DNA of 64,000 nucleotides from Epiperipatus broadwayi (taxonomy: Eukaryota > Onychophora > Udeonychophora > Euonychophora > Peripatidae). The notes beneath the pieces were generated by a model. That model worked only from the letters and a program-made list of their open reading frames with translations. It was not told where the DNA came from and searched no databases. The stretch lies in the NCBI GenBank assembly GCA_028023455.1, contig JAQFVV010006215.1, positions 5,813,230 through 5,877,229 on the forward strand. Direction: 5' to 3'. Shown here piece by piece: positions 35,038-44,560 of the stretch (position 1 is the stretch's first letter; the number at the start of each line of letters is the position of its first letter). A program made the translations under genes and the position numbers.

Positions 35038-36684
35038 CTTTATATAAAAAAAAATATCTTTAAAAATAAACAGTCTTGCTTATTTTCAGAGCCTTGGATT
35101 TTATTTAAAGCTGTTTAATGTTATGTTTATTAAATATTTACAAGTGACTTCTATTGATTATTCACAAAGATTGCAAAAAAAAAAAAAAAAAAGAAATTCC
35201 GTCTCTTATCTATGTATTTGATTATAAGTTTAAGATAACAATGCGGTGTTTTATTTGACTTAAGTTTGAAAGTCAACCCTAATTCCAGAATTTGTCAGAA
35301 AATCAAGCTTTAAATAAAATCGCAGACTCTGAGAATAAGTGAAGACTATTTTATTTTTAAAGATTTTCTCAAAATATTTATTAAAATATTAAAAATACAT
35401 GAGTATTATGAATAATAAAATTGATAATGTACATTGATTATTAGTTTGTAAAAAGCTGGTTAGACACAAGATTTATTAATTAATTAGGAAATAATGCATA
35501 GATACTAGGTCAAAGGTTTACAAACTGATTAGCAAATGAAACTATAAGACTAGTTAACAGCCGCCACGCTTGTTAACAACAATTCATATAGACTATATTA
35601 CATAAATTCAGTATTGATACAGAGGTGAGTAATCAGATGCATCAGCTTATAAGTAAGTGATTCTGGTTGAAGTCTGATTCGTGATAATGTTCAAAGAAGG
35701 AATCTCTTTATTATAAGTATAATCCATTAGAAACAATGTGACAGTATCCAACTGATTTACTACAAAATTACTCTGAATTGACGAATAAACAATCAGGATC
35801 AAAAACAGTTTATTACGTGATATTTATCTGATTCCACGTATCAACAAACCTGCTCTTCGAAGTAAGGAGCTGATCTCGAGTCTTAATTTTGGCCAACTTG
35901 TTTATTTTTAAAGATTTTCTGACAAAAAAGTGAGTTTATACATATGTATTTGACTTTTTATTATATATTCATTTAATGCTGCATTTATTAAATATTTACA
36001 ATTAATTGATTTTTATTGATTATTATAACAGCTGTTACAAAATGAGATTTTGTCTGTTATCTTTGACATCTTTTATAAGTTCAAATTAATAAACTTATAT
36101 TTTGACTTATCTGGCTTAAGTTTGAAATTTATCTCTAATTTCAGCATTTATTAAAAAAATCCCAAAACCTTAAACAAAATCTTGACTTCTGAGAATAAGA
36201 GGGACTATTTTATTCCTAGAGATTTATTGGTAAATAAAGTGAATACATGCATTTATATTTGGGAGCTCATGGAAGACTTGTTCACCCCCATTATATATAT
36301 ATATATACACACATACAAAGTCAGATTTTGCTTTCTTATGTCTCATGTGACTATCAATGTGCATGTTCACGTTTTTCTACAATTTTCTGAGAATGACTCT
36401 GTTATTATTCACAAGGTAACATTGAATAATCGTGGCATTCTGGATGTCAATCTATAAAGAAAAAAACCCTGGTCAAATAGGAAAGTAAATGTAAAAGATA
36501 CTGATTTTTCCTGACAGTCCTATGTATAATGTTGTGGCATTTGAAGACTCAGCATTTTTCAGTTATATCTTCTTGGCAGGAAAGTATTCTTTGCCCTGAA
36601 CAGGGCTACAAATATATCATTTCTTATAGGCATTTTTCAGTAAATTAGACGACCATAATGTTGTCAAAAAATTGTAAGCACTTA
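35038..36684. other. AT-rich noncoding DNA
   Basis: A poly(A) tract of about 18 lies at 35175-35192. No gene; the 91-codon frame at 36182-36457 spans a TA run and is not credible. Confidence 0.4.
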
Positions 36685-36805
36685 AACAATCGAATTATAA
36701 ATAAATCTAAATAATAGACAACTCATTTGATGATATTAAATTAAATTGAATACAAACGAGTTGTCTATTATTTTGATTTATTTATAATTCAATTATTTAA
36801 ATTTT
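36685..36805. repeat. Inverted repeat hairpin
   Basis: Arms with AATCGAATTATAAATAAATC and AATAATAGACAACTC are repeated in reverse complement (GAGTTGTCTATTATT, GATTTATTTATAATTCAATT) around an AT-rich loop of about 25-30 nt. Small MITE or snapback; family unknown. Confidence 0.6.
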
Positions 36806-37182
36806 GGTTGTATTAAATAAATATATTTAATCAAGATTCCACATTGCAAATTTATAATTGCATCACTTGTTTTCAAATTTCATTATATTACAACTATCTG
36901 TCAGTACAAACCTTCAGATTATCTTCACCTATATATACTGTATATGAATTTTCCATGAATAAGTTTCATTTGTTGAGTGAGTTAGAGGCTTGAAACACCC
37001 AAATTTCCACATTTTTATTGATATTCTTTTTTGAGTTAAACTGTGCATTATTTTGTTCATTAAATTCCCAACATTTTGATGAAATATCATTCATCATTAT
37101 CAAGATTATGATCTTAACAAAGAACTGTTAAATTTTAAGTAATAACGAGATTGAATGTAAAATAAAGAACAATTATTCTTAT
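36806..37182. other. Noncoding DNA
   Basis: No feature seen. Confidence 0.4.
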
Positions 37183-37197
37183 ATATACTTGATAGTT

Positions 37198-37301
37198 TTT
37201 TTTTTTCATGTGTCATAGCATCAGCTGGGAAGCGAACCCACTAACCTGGGACAACTGCTTGTAAGGCAGCTGTGCTGACCCCTCGACCACCAACGCTTGA
37301 C
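37198..37301 (-). mobile_element. tRNA-derived SINE (family C) with 15-bp target duplication
   Basis: ATATACTTGATAGTT occurs exactly at 37183-37197 and 37302-37316, bordering the insertion. Read on the minus strand, the tRNA-like body is followed by TATGACACATG and an A tail (T run at 37198-37206 on the plus strand). The anticodon arm GCTGC-CTTACAA-GCAGT and B-box region GGTTCGCTTCCC are conserved. The perfect duplication plus A tail prove LINE-like retrotransposition. It sits at the 3' edge of a Penelope-like fragment. Confidence 0.9.
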
Positions 37302-37309
37302 ATATACTT

Positions 37310-38060
37310 GATAGTTGATTATTCAGAATAGGAGGATTAACAAAATTTTATTTCCTTCAGTGTTACAATTAATTGATTTCAAGTTGATTGTGAAAGAAAG
37401 AGATAAAATAAGTGGTCTTTCCAAGGTTGGAATACATTGTACTTCATCAGATTCATTTAAAACACTCAGTCTTTTTAATATTTCAATAGATGCTCTTATG
37501 GTTCTCAAATCATATAGCAAGTATTTTAGCATTATCAATATCAGTGTGTGACCAATTTCTAAAAAAATGTGAAGTAAAAGCTGATGTTTTTAAATTTTGA
37601 TTGAAGGCAATTTTATGCTCACTAATTCTGACAATTTGTCTAGTGAATTGACACACATGGCTTCTTGAGCACTGTGAACATGGAATTTCATAGACATTGA
37701 TATTTCAAAAGTATTCAATGTTTATATTTATGGGGAAAATCATCATTTTGTTGGTAGTGAAAAAGGGAATCTTAATATTAAAATTAGATAGTCTTCTACT
37801 ACTCTTATCAGTGATTCCTTTAATATAAGGCAAAACAATTCTATCAGATAAGTTGCCAATTTTATCATCTTTTTTCTTTTTAATATTAATACTATGTAGG
37901 CATGATAACAAATGTATCATATTAAAAGTTTGTTTAGTTGTCCTTTCATTGTTAGTTGTGAAATGAAGATTCTGGTATTGACTTGAGAGCTTGATATTGT
38001 CATGGTGCTTTCTGTAGAGTTTTATCTCTATATTGTATCAATTCTGTCATATAATTCTAC
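37310..38060 (-). pseudogene. Penelope-like element 3' half (RT end plus GIY-YIG)
   Basis: Reading down from about 38040: TLYRK, then RIVLPYIKGITDKSSRRLSN (the linker block LPY-KG-S/TDK-RR after the reverse transcriptase of Penelope-like proteins). Next comes YEIPCSQC, RQIVRISEHKIAFNQNLKTS, an altered H-GHT block, DIDNAKILAI and KSIYLNIK, together the GIY-YIG endonuclease core and C-terminal helix. The YIG part itself reads SHVCQ, so it is mutated. Frameshifts and stops separate the blocks. It differs from the elements at 22 kb and 44-47 kb, so at least three lineages are present. Confidence 0.8.
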
Positions 38061-38199
38061 ATTGTTTGTAATTATTATTATTTATTTGCCTCTAAGTCTC
38101 TAGTCATGAGAACAAAGCATTTCATGGATCCAAAAATATTACAAATATAGACTAATCTCCAAGACTTAATAAAGCATGGCTCAAGTATATAATGGATTA

Positions 38200-38664
38200 A
38201 ACAAAGCAAAGCAAAACTCCATATAGTAGTGCCACCTGTGCTAAACAGAGTAATCAATGGATGCCAGAAGGCTTGTGCATAAAATCCCTATCTAATGCCT
38301 ACTTATCCAATATCCCCAGACTAGTTTCTGGCTTGTGGCCTTCATCAGTGAGGAGCTTTGGATCTGAGAGCACTGCATCTAGATCTTAGGATCTAATGCA
38401 ACCCTCTAGCAACCACCTTTTATCTCTACTTAACTACAAAACTATGAGCATGAAATTGAAAACACAAAATATTTTCAATCTAAGCTCAATAGCTTATATA
38501 GTCATATGAGTCTGAACTCAGTTCAGCACCCATACATTTTGGTATCTTTGTCTCTTTAACAACCATAGCCACCACTACCCTATTAGGCAGGATTGGTGTC
38601 AAACCAGCAAGCATAAACAATTATGTGCTAGTATTGGAGATATGATCATGAGATGCTTGCTGGT
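38200..38664 (-). mobile_element. Family B repeat, single unit with 14-bp target duplication
   Basis: TATATAATGGATTA occurs exactly at 38186-38199 and 38665-38678 around a 465-bp insertion. The unit reads GCAAAACTCCATATAGTAG, the AGAAGGCTTGTGCATAAAAT block and the hammerhead at 38304-38363. It continues through CTGCATCTAGATCTTAGGAT and TTTATCTCTACTTAACTAC to TATTAGGCAGGATTGG and an unusual 3' tail. There is no inverted arm, so this is the simplest copy. It has no coding capacity, and the ribozyme strand is minus. It would depend on another element's reverse transcriptase. Confidence 0.88.
38304..38363 (-). ncRNA. Hammerhead ribozyme, family B, core intact
   Basis: CTGATGA (38342-38348, minus), GGC/GCC stem II with CACAA loop, GAAA, CTAGTC. 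Inner stem I TCCTCA/TGGGGA (6 bp) and outer ATCC/GGAT are intact. Together with the target duplications this is the cleanest ribozyme insertion in the window. Confidence 0.82.
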
Positions 38665-38678
38665 TATATAATGGATTA

Positions 38679-39281
38679 TTAAGTTTTCTAAGTAAATCCA
38701 TTTAAATCCTCTTTCCAAGCTTTACATACAAATTCTATGATATTTTGATTGACTACTTTTATCACCTCTTCACTTCATTTAACCTCATAATCATCATCTG
38801 TTGACTTTATATCATTGCATTCATCATTTCTCTTAATTCTACCATATATTTCTGCTGGATTTCATGTATTCCTTGTCTCATTTTCTGTTGGCTTTCCTGC
38901 ATATATTGTAATTTCAAATTCACTTTTTGGTGCATGTATAATCTCATTTTCTGGTAGCTTTCCTGCATATCTTATCTTATTTTCTATTTACTTTCCAACA
39001 TCAAATTATACAACATTTGTACATTTATAACAGACAATGTAGATCTTACAGATTGGCTACTGTATTTTCAGGCTCTAATTTTGTTGATTGTTCCACTTCT
39101 TGCATGACCAGTTTCTCAGTATTTAAATCTGTTTCCATTTCCTTTAATTTTGATCTCATAGTCATTGAATTATAAAGAACTATACTTGTTTTATCATATT
39201 CTTTAAAAATTTCTATTGATCAACTAAAATTAGTACAGAATATTTTGTTCATTTACTTTTTATTCTATTACTCACATAAAA
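38679..39281. other. Noncoding DNA
   Basis: No gene; the 71-codon frame at 38815-39030 contains an internal near-repeat (TTTCTGTTGGCTTTCCTGC and TTTCTGGTAGCTTTCCTGC) and looks like low-complexity tandem sequence. Confidence 0.4.
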
Positions 39282-39827
39282 TTGGGATACAAAACTATAT
39301 TTTANNNNNNNNNNNNNNNNNNNNNNNNNNNNNNNNNNNNNNNNNNNNNNNNNNNNNNNNNNNNNNNNNNNNNNNNNNNNNNNNNNNNNNNNNNNNNNNN
39401 NNNNNNNNNNNNNNNNNNNNNNNNNNNNNNNNNNNNNNNNNNNNNNNNNNNNNNNNNNNNNNNNNNNNNNNNNNNNNNNNNNNNNNNNNNNNNNNNNNNN
39501 NNNNNNNNNNNNNNNNNNNNNNNNNNNNNNNNNNNNNNNNNNNNNNNNNNNNNNNNNNNNNNNNNNNNNNNNNNNNNNNNNNNNNNNNNNNNNNNNNNNN
39601 NNNNNNNNNNNNNNNNNNNNNNNNNNNNNNNNNNNNNNNNNNNNNNNNNNNNNNNNNNNNNNNNNNNNNNNNNNNNNNNNNNNNNNNNNNNNNNNNNNNN
39701 NNNNNNNNNNNNNNNNNNNNNNNNNNNNNNNNNNNNNNNNNNNNNNNNNNNNNNNNNNNNNNNNNNNNNNNNNNNNNNNNNNNNNNNNNNNNNNNNNNNN
39801 NNNNTTGGGATACAAAACTATATTTTA
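39282..39827. other. Assembly gap of 500 N with identical flanks
   Basis: The 23 bases before the gap (39282-39304) and the 23 bases after it (39805-39827) are identical, starting TTGGGATACAAAAC. The N run is exactly 500, a placeholder length. The two contigs therefore probably overlap and nothing may be missing. Confidence 0.85.
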
Positions 39828-41234
39828 TTTAAACATCACATAAAACTATTTGCTAGTTTGAATCCTTATTACATAGCATCTTGATCACTATCTTACTTAA
39901 TTAATCTTTCAATTATCCATCCTTTTGCCTTCCTATCATAACCCTATATCTACTTTTTTAACATCTAACAATATTTTTTTTATTTCATTTACTGCTACCA
40001 AATATCTCTTTCCCCAAGTTGGGAACCAAATAAAATAAGCCTATAGTTTTACTCCCTTTTTTAAAATAAGGCTGGATACTCAGTCTGATTATCATTATTT
40101 AGGATATTAAATTTTAAAATAATTTGTTGTTAACATGATCCAAAGGTTCTTCACCATGGGGATATTAATGTTTTCTTCAACAAGACTTTTTTTTTTTTAA
40201 AAACATAACAACAACAAAAAGTCTGGTATCTCTCCCCACTTTTCACAAATGCATACAAAAAATACCCATATTAAATCTGAAAATTATTATATATTAATTT
40301 AAACATATATATATATTGTTTTTTTTTTATTAAAAAGTATCTCTTATTGGTAAAAATAAGAATGAAAAAAAAAAAGCTCATGACTGTTAAAAAAAACTGA
40401 TCTGAGTACTTTTACATACATTTTTTATAATATATATTAAATGTAAATAAAAGCACCTGAATTTGCACATCAATGTTGATATTCTGATACATATAAATAC
40501 ACCTTGTTTGATTTTAAATTTGCTTTAAATTAAACATACATTTGTACTGTCTACTGTGTTTGATTTTTCAATGCAATATTAATCCAAATTTCACACACAA
40601 AGGGATTATTCCTATGTATAATAATAATTCCGATACAGTAAAAATTTATTATATAATAATTAAGGTTGTAAAATAGTACATATTTAACCAATTTGATTTT
40701 CAATTTTGTTACCACTCATCTTTACTTTGTATTTTTCTATTTTGCATTTGAATGCATTATCACTAGTCATCTTAAAAACTCAATTAAGACACCACTGTCT
40801 CTCAATGTGAGGACAACTTCTATCGACATTGTCATAATGTGGAATTAAAGCTATCACCCTGCAAAACTATATGTTTAATCATTAATGTCAACTCAAGGAT
40901 ATCCGTTAATATTTTTAAAAAAGATCAACAGTAGACAAAGATTATAAAATTTTATGACAATTTATTTATTTTTTAGTCTAATAGTAGGTAAATTTATTTT
41001 TCTTAAACATCAATTTATTTGTACTCTTCAAATATAGAGTTATAGATGTTGGGGGAAAATATGTAAATAATTCATAATAAAAATCAGTCTTTTCATTAAG
41101 CTATAACATTCCATATGATTTAAAATGTTGAATAATCTATATTATATAAATCACTTTACAAATGCAAATTTTAAGTAAATACTCTTTGATTAATAAAAGG
41201 TATAACTGATCTTTAATAAAAAAGTTTATTACTA
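39828..41234. other. AT-rich noncoding DNA
   Basis: No gene or recognisable repeat; poly(T) and poly(A) tracts near 40190, 40318 and 40363. Confidence 0.4.
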
Positions 41235-42085
41235 AAATTAATATGTAATATTAGGGAATTTGAATACAGACTTTCAAGTTTCCTTTGGTCACTGACTCCA
41301 ATCTCATATGACTGATACACATGACCATATACATGTGAAAAAGATAAATGATCTCCTATATATATATATATATATATATTGTGTTGTACCAAAACTCATC
41401 TGTTGATTCAGATCATCATCTCCCAGACATATATAATCAGTGCTCAGTTTATATTAAGATAAAAAATCTTTAATGGACAGGCTTCAATCTACTCCACCCT
41501 CCAACTCATTAGCACGAAATACATATTTTTGGAGATCATTTATATTTTTCACATGTGTGTGGTCATAAGTATCAGTTGTATAAGGGAGATAAAGTCTGTG
41601 TTCAAATCCCCTATATTATGTATAGATCCCAGCTATATAAAATATTTAAAATATTACAAGTTCAGCTTATACCCTGCCTATCCCTTTTCTGTGTATTTAA
41701 ATGGATGAGTCAGAGTGACTTAAGGTCCATATGGCATAACAATAATATTGGCATTAACAAAGGATTTGGCATTTCATCATCAGATTTTTAATGATATGGA
41801 AGGCTGAAAACATGGAGGATGGAGTAGATTGAAGCCTGTTCATTAAAGTGTGAAGATTTGCTATCTAAATATAAACTGAGCATGATTACATATGTGTGTA
41901 AAAGATGATTATCTAGATCAACTGATGAGTGCTGGTTCAGCACAAAATATGTATATTGGTTATTTATCTTTTTTCACATGTATGTGGTCATGTGTGTAGT
42001 CATGTGTACTGATTGTATGAGATAGAGTGGATAGCCAAAGGAAGATTGAAAGTCTGTGTTCAAATCTCCTATATTACATATAGAC
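41235..42085. mobile_element. Family A cluster: inverted then direct units
   Basis: A minus-oriented piece (about 41245-41505, with a TA expansion through its hammerhead) meets a plus-oriented 3' piece (about 41510-41640). A nearly full plus unit follows (about 41640-42085). The plus unit's hammerhead lies at 41908-41970. Both plus pieces end with GAAAGTCTGTGTTCAAATC-type or AAAGTCTGTGTTCAAATC blocks followed by CCTATATTA and CCAGCTATATAAAATA. That shared end indicates a dimer-like origin. Confidence 0.75.
41908..41970 (+). ncRNA. Hammerhead ribozyme, family A, mutated core
   Basis: CTGATGA (41922-41928) and stem II GTGCTG/CAGCA are intact, but GAAA reads CAAA and the outer stem I is shortened. 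G12 is catalytically essential in hammerheads, so this copy should be inactive. Confidence 0.7.
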
Positions 42086-42272
42086 TCCAGCTATATAAAA
42101 TAAATTTGTATTAAAATATTAAAATTTATATGATATAACTTAATAAAAAACGATTAGTAATTATTTATACATTTATTAAAAAAACTATTAACACAGACTT
42201 TCAGATGACCCATCACTCTCCACTCTATCTAATAATACTGATACACTCAAGCACATATATGCTGAAAAGATA

Positions 42273-42334
42273 AATAATCACCAATATACGTATTTCATGC
42301 TAAACCAGCAATCATCAGTTGGTCCAGATTATCA
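42273..42334 (-). ncRNA. Hammerhead ribozyme, family A, core intact
   Basis: CTGATGA, stem II TTGCT/AGCAT, GAAA, TACGTATA with a three-pair stem III, and stem I CCAA/TTGG plus ATAATC/GATTAT beyond an internal loop. All core positions match. This is the best-preserved family A ribozyme in the window. Confidence 0.88.
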
Positions 42335-42746
42335 TCTGCCACACATATATACTATAAGTGCTCATATATATATATATTAAGATAGACAATCTTCATACTT
42401 TAATGGACAGGCTCCAATCTACCACACCCTCCAACTCTTCAACCGTCCATCCAATTGAAAATCTGATGATGGAATGCTCGAAGGCCACCCTGAGGCCAAG
42501 ATTCTTGTCACACCCATGTTGACCTAAGGTCAATCTGAACCCCACATGTACAGGACATAATCCATTTAATACATATGCAAGGATGGGCAGACATCTCTAC
42601 AATGTAATAACTGAAACACAGGCTTATTATATACTTGTATCTATATATGTAATATAGGGTATATAAGCCAGACTTTCAGATGACCCATCACTCTCCACTC
42701 TATCTAATAACACTGATACACTCAAGCACATATATGCTGAAATAAT

Positions 42747-42811
42747 AAATAATCACCAATATATGTATTTCATGCTAAACCAGCAATCATCAGTTGGTCC
42801 AGATTATCATC
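42747..42811 (-). ncRNA. Hammerhead ribozyme, family A, core intact
   Basis: It matches the 42273 copy except for TACATATA in stem III. CCAA/TTGG and ATAATC/GATTAT are intact. It forms the second cutter of the dimer. Confidence 0.85.
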
Positions 42812-43211
42812 TCCCACACATATATACTATAAGTGCTCAGATATATATTAAGATAGACTATCTTCATACTTTAATGGACAGGCTCCAACCTACCACATAC
42901 TCCAACTCTTCAATCGTCCATCCAATTGAAAATCTGTTTGTTATTATATTATAGAGATGTCTGCCCATTCTTGCATATGTATTAAATGGATTATGTCCTG
43001 TACATGTGGGGTTCAGATTGACCTTAGGTCAACATGGGTGTGACAAGAATCTCGGCCTCAGGGTGGCCTTTGAGCATTCCATCATCAGATTTTCAATTGG
43101 ATGAATGGTTGAAGAGTTGGAGTGTGTGGTAGATTGGAGCCTGTCCATTAAAGTATGAATATTGTCTATCTTAATATATATCTGAGCACTTATAATACAT
43201 ATGTGTGGAAG

Positions 43212-43275
43212 ATGATAATCTGGACCAACTGATGATTGCTGGTTTAGCATGAAATATGTATACTGGTGATTATTT
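43212..43275 (+). ncRNA. Hammerhead ribozyme, family A, core intact
   Basis: CTGATGA (43229-43235), TTGCT/AGCAT, GAAA, then TATGTATA and CTGG. The nucleotide after the cleavage position is C, mismatching A, so stem I loses its first pair. The outer ATAATC/GATTAT helix is intact. Confidence 0.75.
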
Positions 43276-43415
43276 ATCTTTTCAGCATATATGTGCTTGA
43301 GTGTATCAGTGTTATTAGATAGAGTGGAGAGTGATGGGTCATCTGAAAGTCTGTGCTCATGTACCCTATATTACATATATAGATACATGTATATAATAAG
43401 CTGTGTTTCAGTTAA

Positions 43416-44237
43416 AAAAACTATTGTAATTTTAATGAACAGTAATTGCTTGAAGTACAGTATTTATAAGATGAATTTATGTAAGATAAATTTATATAAT
43501 TAGCTAACTGTCTATATTAATTGTAAATAAAAAAGATTCTTATTATTTCTGTATTGCAAGATAAGTGATATACTTAAGGCATTTTAATACTATATGCATA
43601 AGACTTTGTCATTTTATTGTTATCAGTGCAGTTAAATAACATATATTAAAAAATTACTGGGATTAATTCAGGAAAGTGATTAATGGTTAATCTGCCATTA
43701 CCAATTAAATGTCACACGATGTCTTGAGCAATTTTCCATATAATTATTAATTTACTTCATTATTTAATTTTTCCTTTACTAGTTTATTTCATTTATTATA
43801 TTAAATAATTGTGAAATTAGGCACAAAAAACATATTTATTTTAAAGGTTAATCCAATCTGGTTAAAGTAAGGCACATAGATAATTTTTAAATTATTTAAT
43901 TTTATAATTTTTACCCCCCCCCCCAACAACCCAAAGATTTTTTTAAATACTATAATTGTTTTTAATATCATTTGTGACATCTAATAATTTAAAATTAAAA
44001 AAATACAAAAACCTCTTAATCTTTTGAAATGTGTTTTTTTTAATTGATGACTTTTTAAAATAATAATACATTTTTGTTATTGATGATGTTTTTAAAAAGT
44101 GTAACAAAATAATTTAATCTTTCTTAAATCATAAAAATGAAGTTCAATAATTTTGTATTTATTAGACTGATAGATTCCCCCACCCCATTGCTTTTTCACC
44201 AATAACAATCATATATGTCAGTGAAAAAAAATGAAAC
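43416..44237. other. Noncoding DNA
   Basis: No gene. A C11 run lies at about 43914-43924. Confidence 0.4.
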
Positions 44238-44265
44238 AATGTGTAGATGATATTTTAAATTCATT
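44238..44265 (+). repeat. Left 28-bp direct repeat flanking Penelope-like element
   Basis: Identical over 28 bp to 47183-47210 (begins AATGTGTAGATGAT). Interpreted as a target-site duplication, long but within the variable range reported for Penelope-like insertions. Confidence 0.75.
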
Positions 44266-44560
44266 GATTTACCATTATCTTGGATGTTGATATTTTTTAG
44301 GAAGAATATATATGCATAAATACAGATATTCCAATGACTTTTGTTTTAACAAAAATTTGAAGAAAAATATGAGTTAATTATGGATATAATATATTAATAA
44401 TTTGAAAGGACAATTTGAAATTAAAGAAATATATTGATGAGATTAGGAAATGGATGAAGTACAAATTGAAAATTATAAAAATAACATTGGATATAAAATG
44501 TTTACAAAAGTGTTTGATTAATAATTAATTCCTAAATTTATTTCTTTAAAGAAATTTATA

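Larger units (their letters stand above)
42190..43415. mobile_element. Family A array: two direct units and an inverted unit
   Basis: Minus-oriented unit 1 (about 42190-42665) is followed by a second minus unit truncated at about 42945. A plus-oriented unit (about 42945-43415) follows and is its reverse complement, making a large palindrome. Hammerheads on the minus strand at 42273-42334 and 42747-42811 are 474-476 bp apart. A transcript through both would release a linear RNA of about 475 nt. The conserved inter-unit junction is AACTGAAACACAGGC to ATATAGGGTATAT. Short frames across it (MLNQQSSVGPDYHLPH in two orientations) are ribozyme sequence in translation, not genes. Confidence 0.85.

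Noticed and set aside
39245-39884. Frames of 188-200 codons
   Set aside because: They run through 500 unknown bases and contain almost no real sequence.
42763-43250. Short protein MLNQQSSVGPDYHLPH found in two orientations
   Set aside because: It is the antisense of the family A hammerhead in translation; its conservation reflects the repeat, not a peptide.
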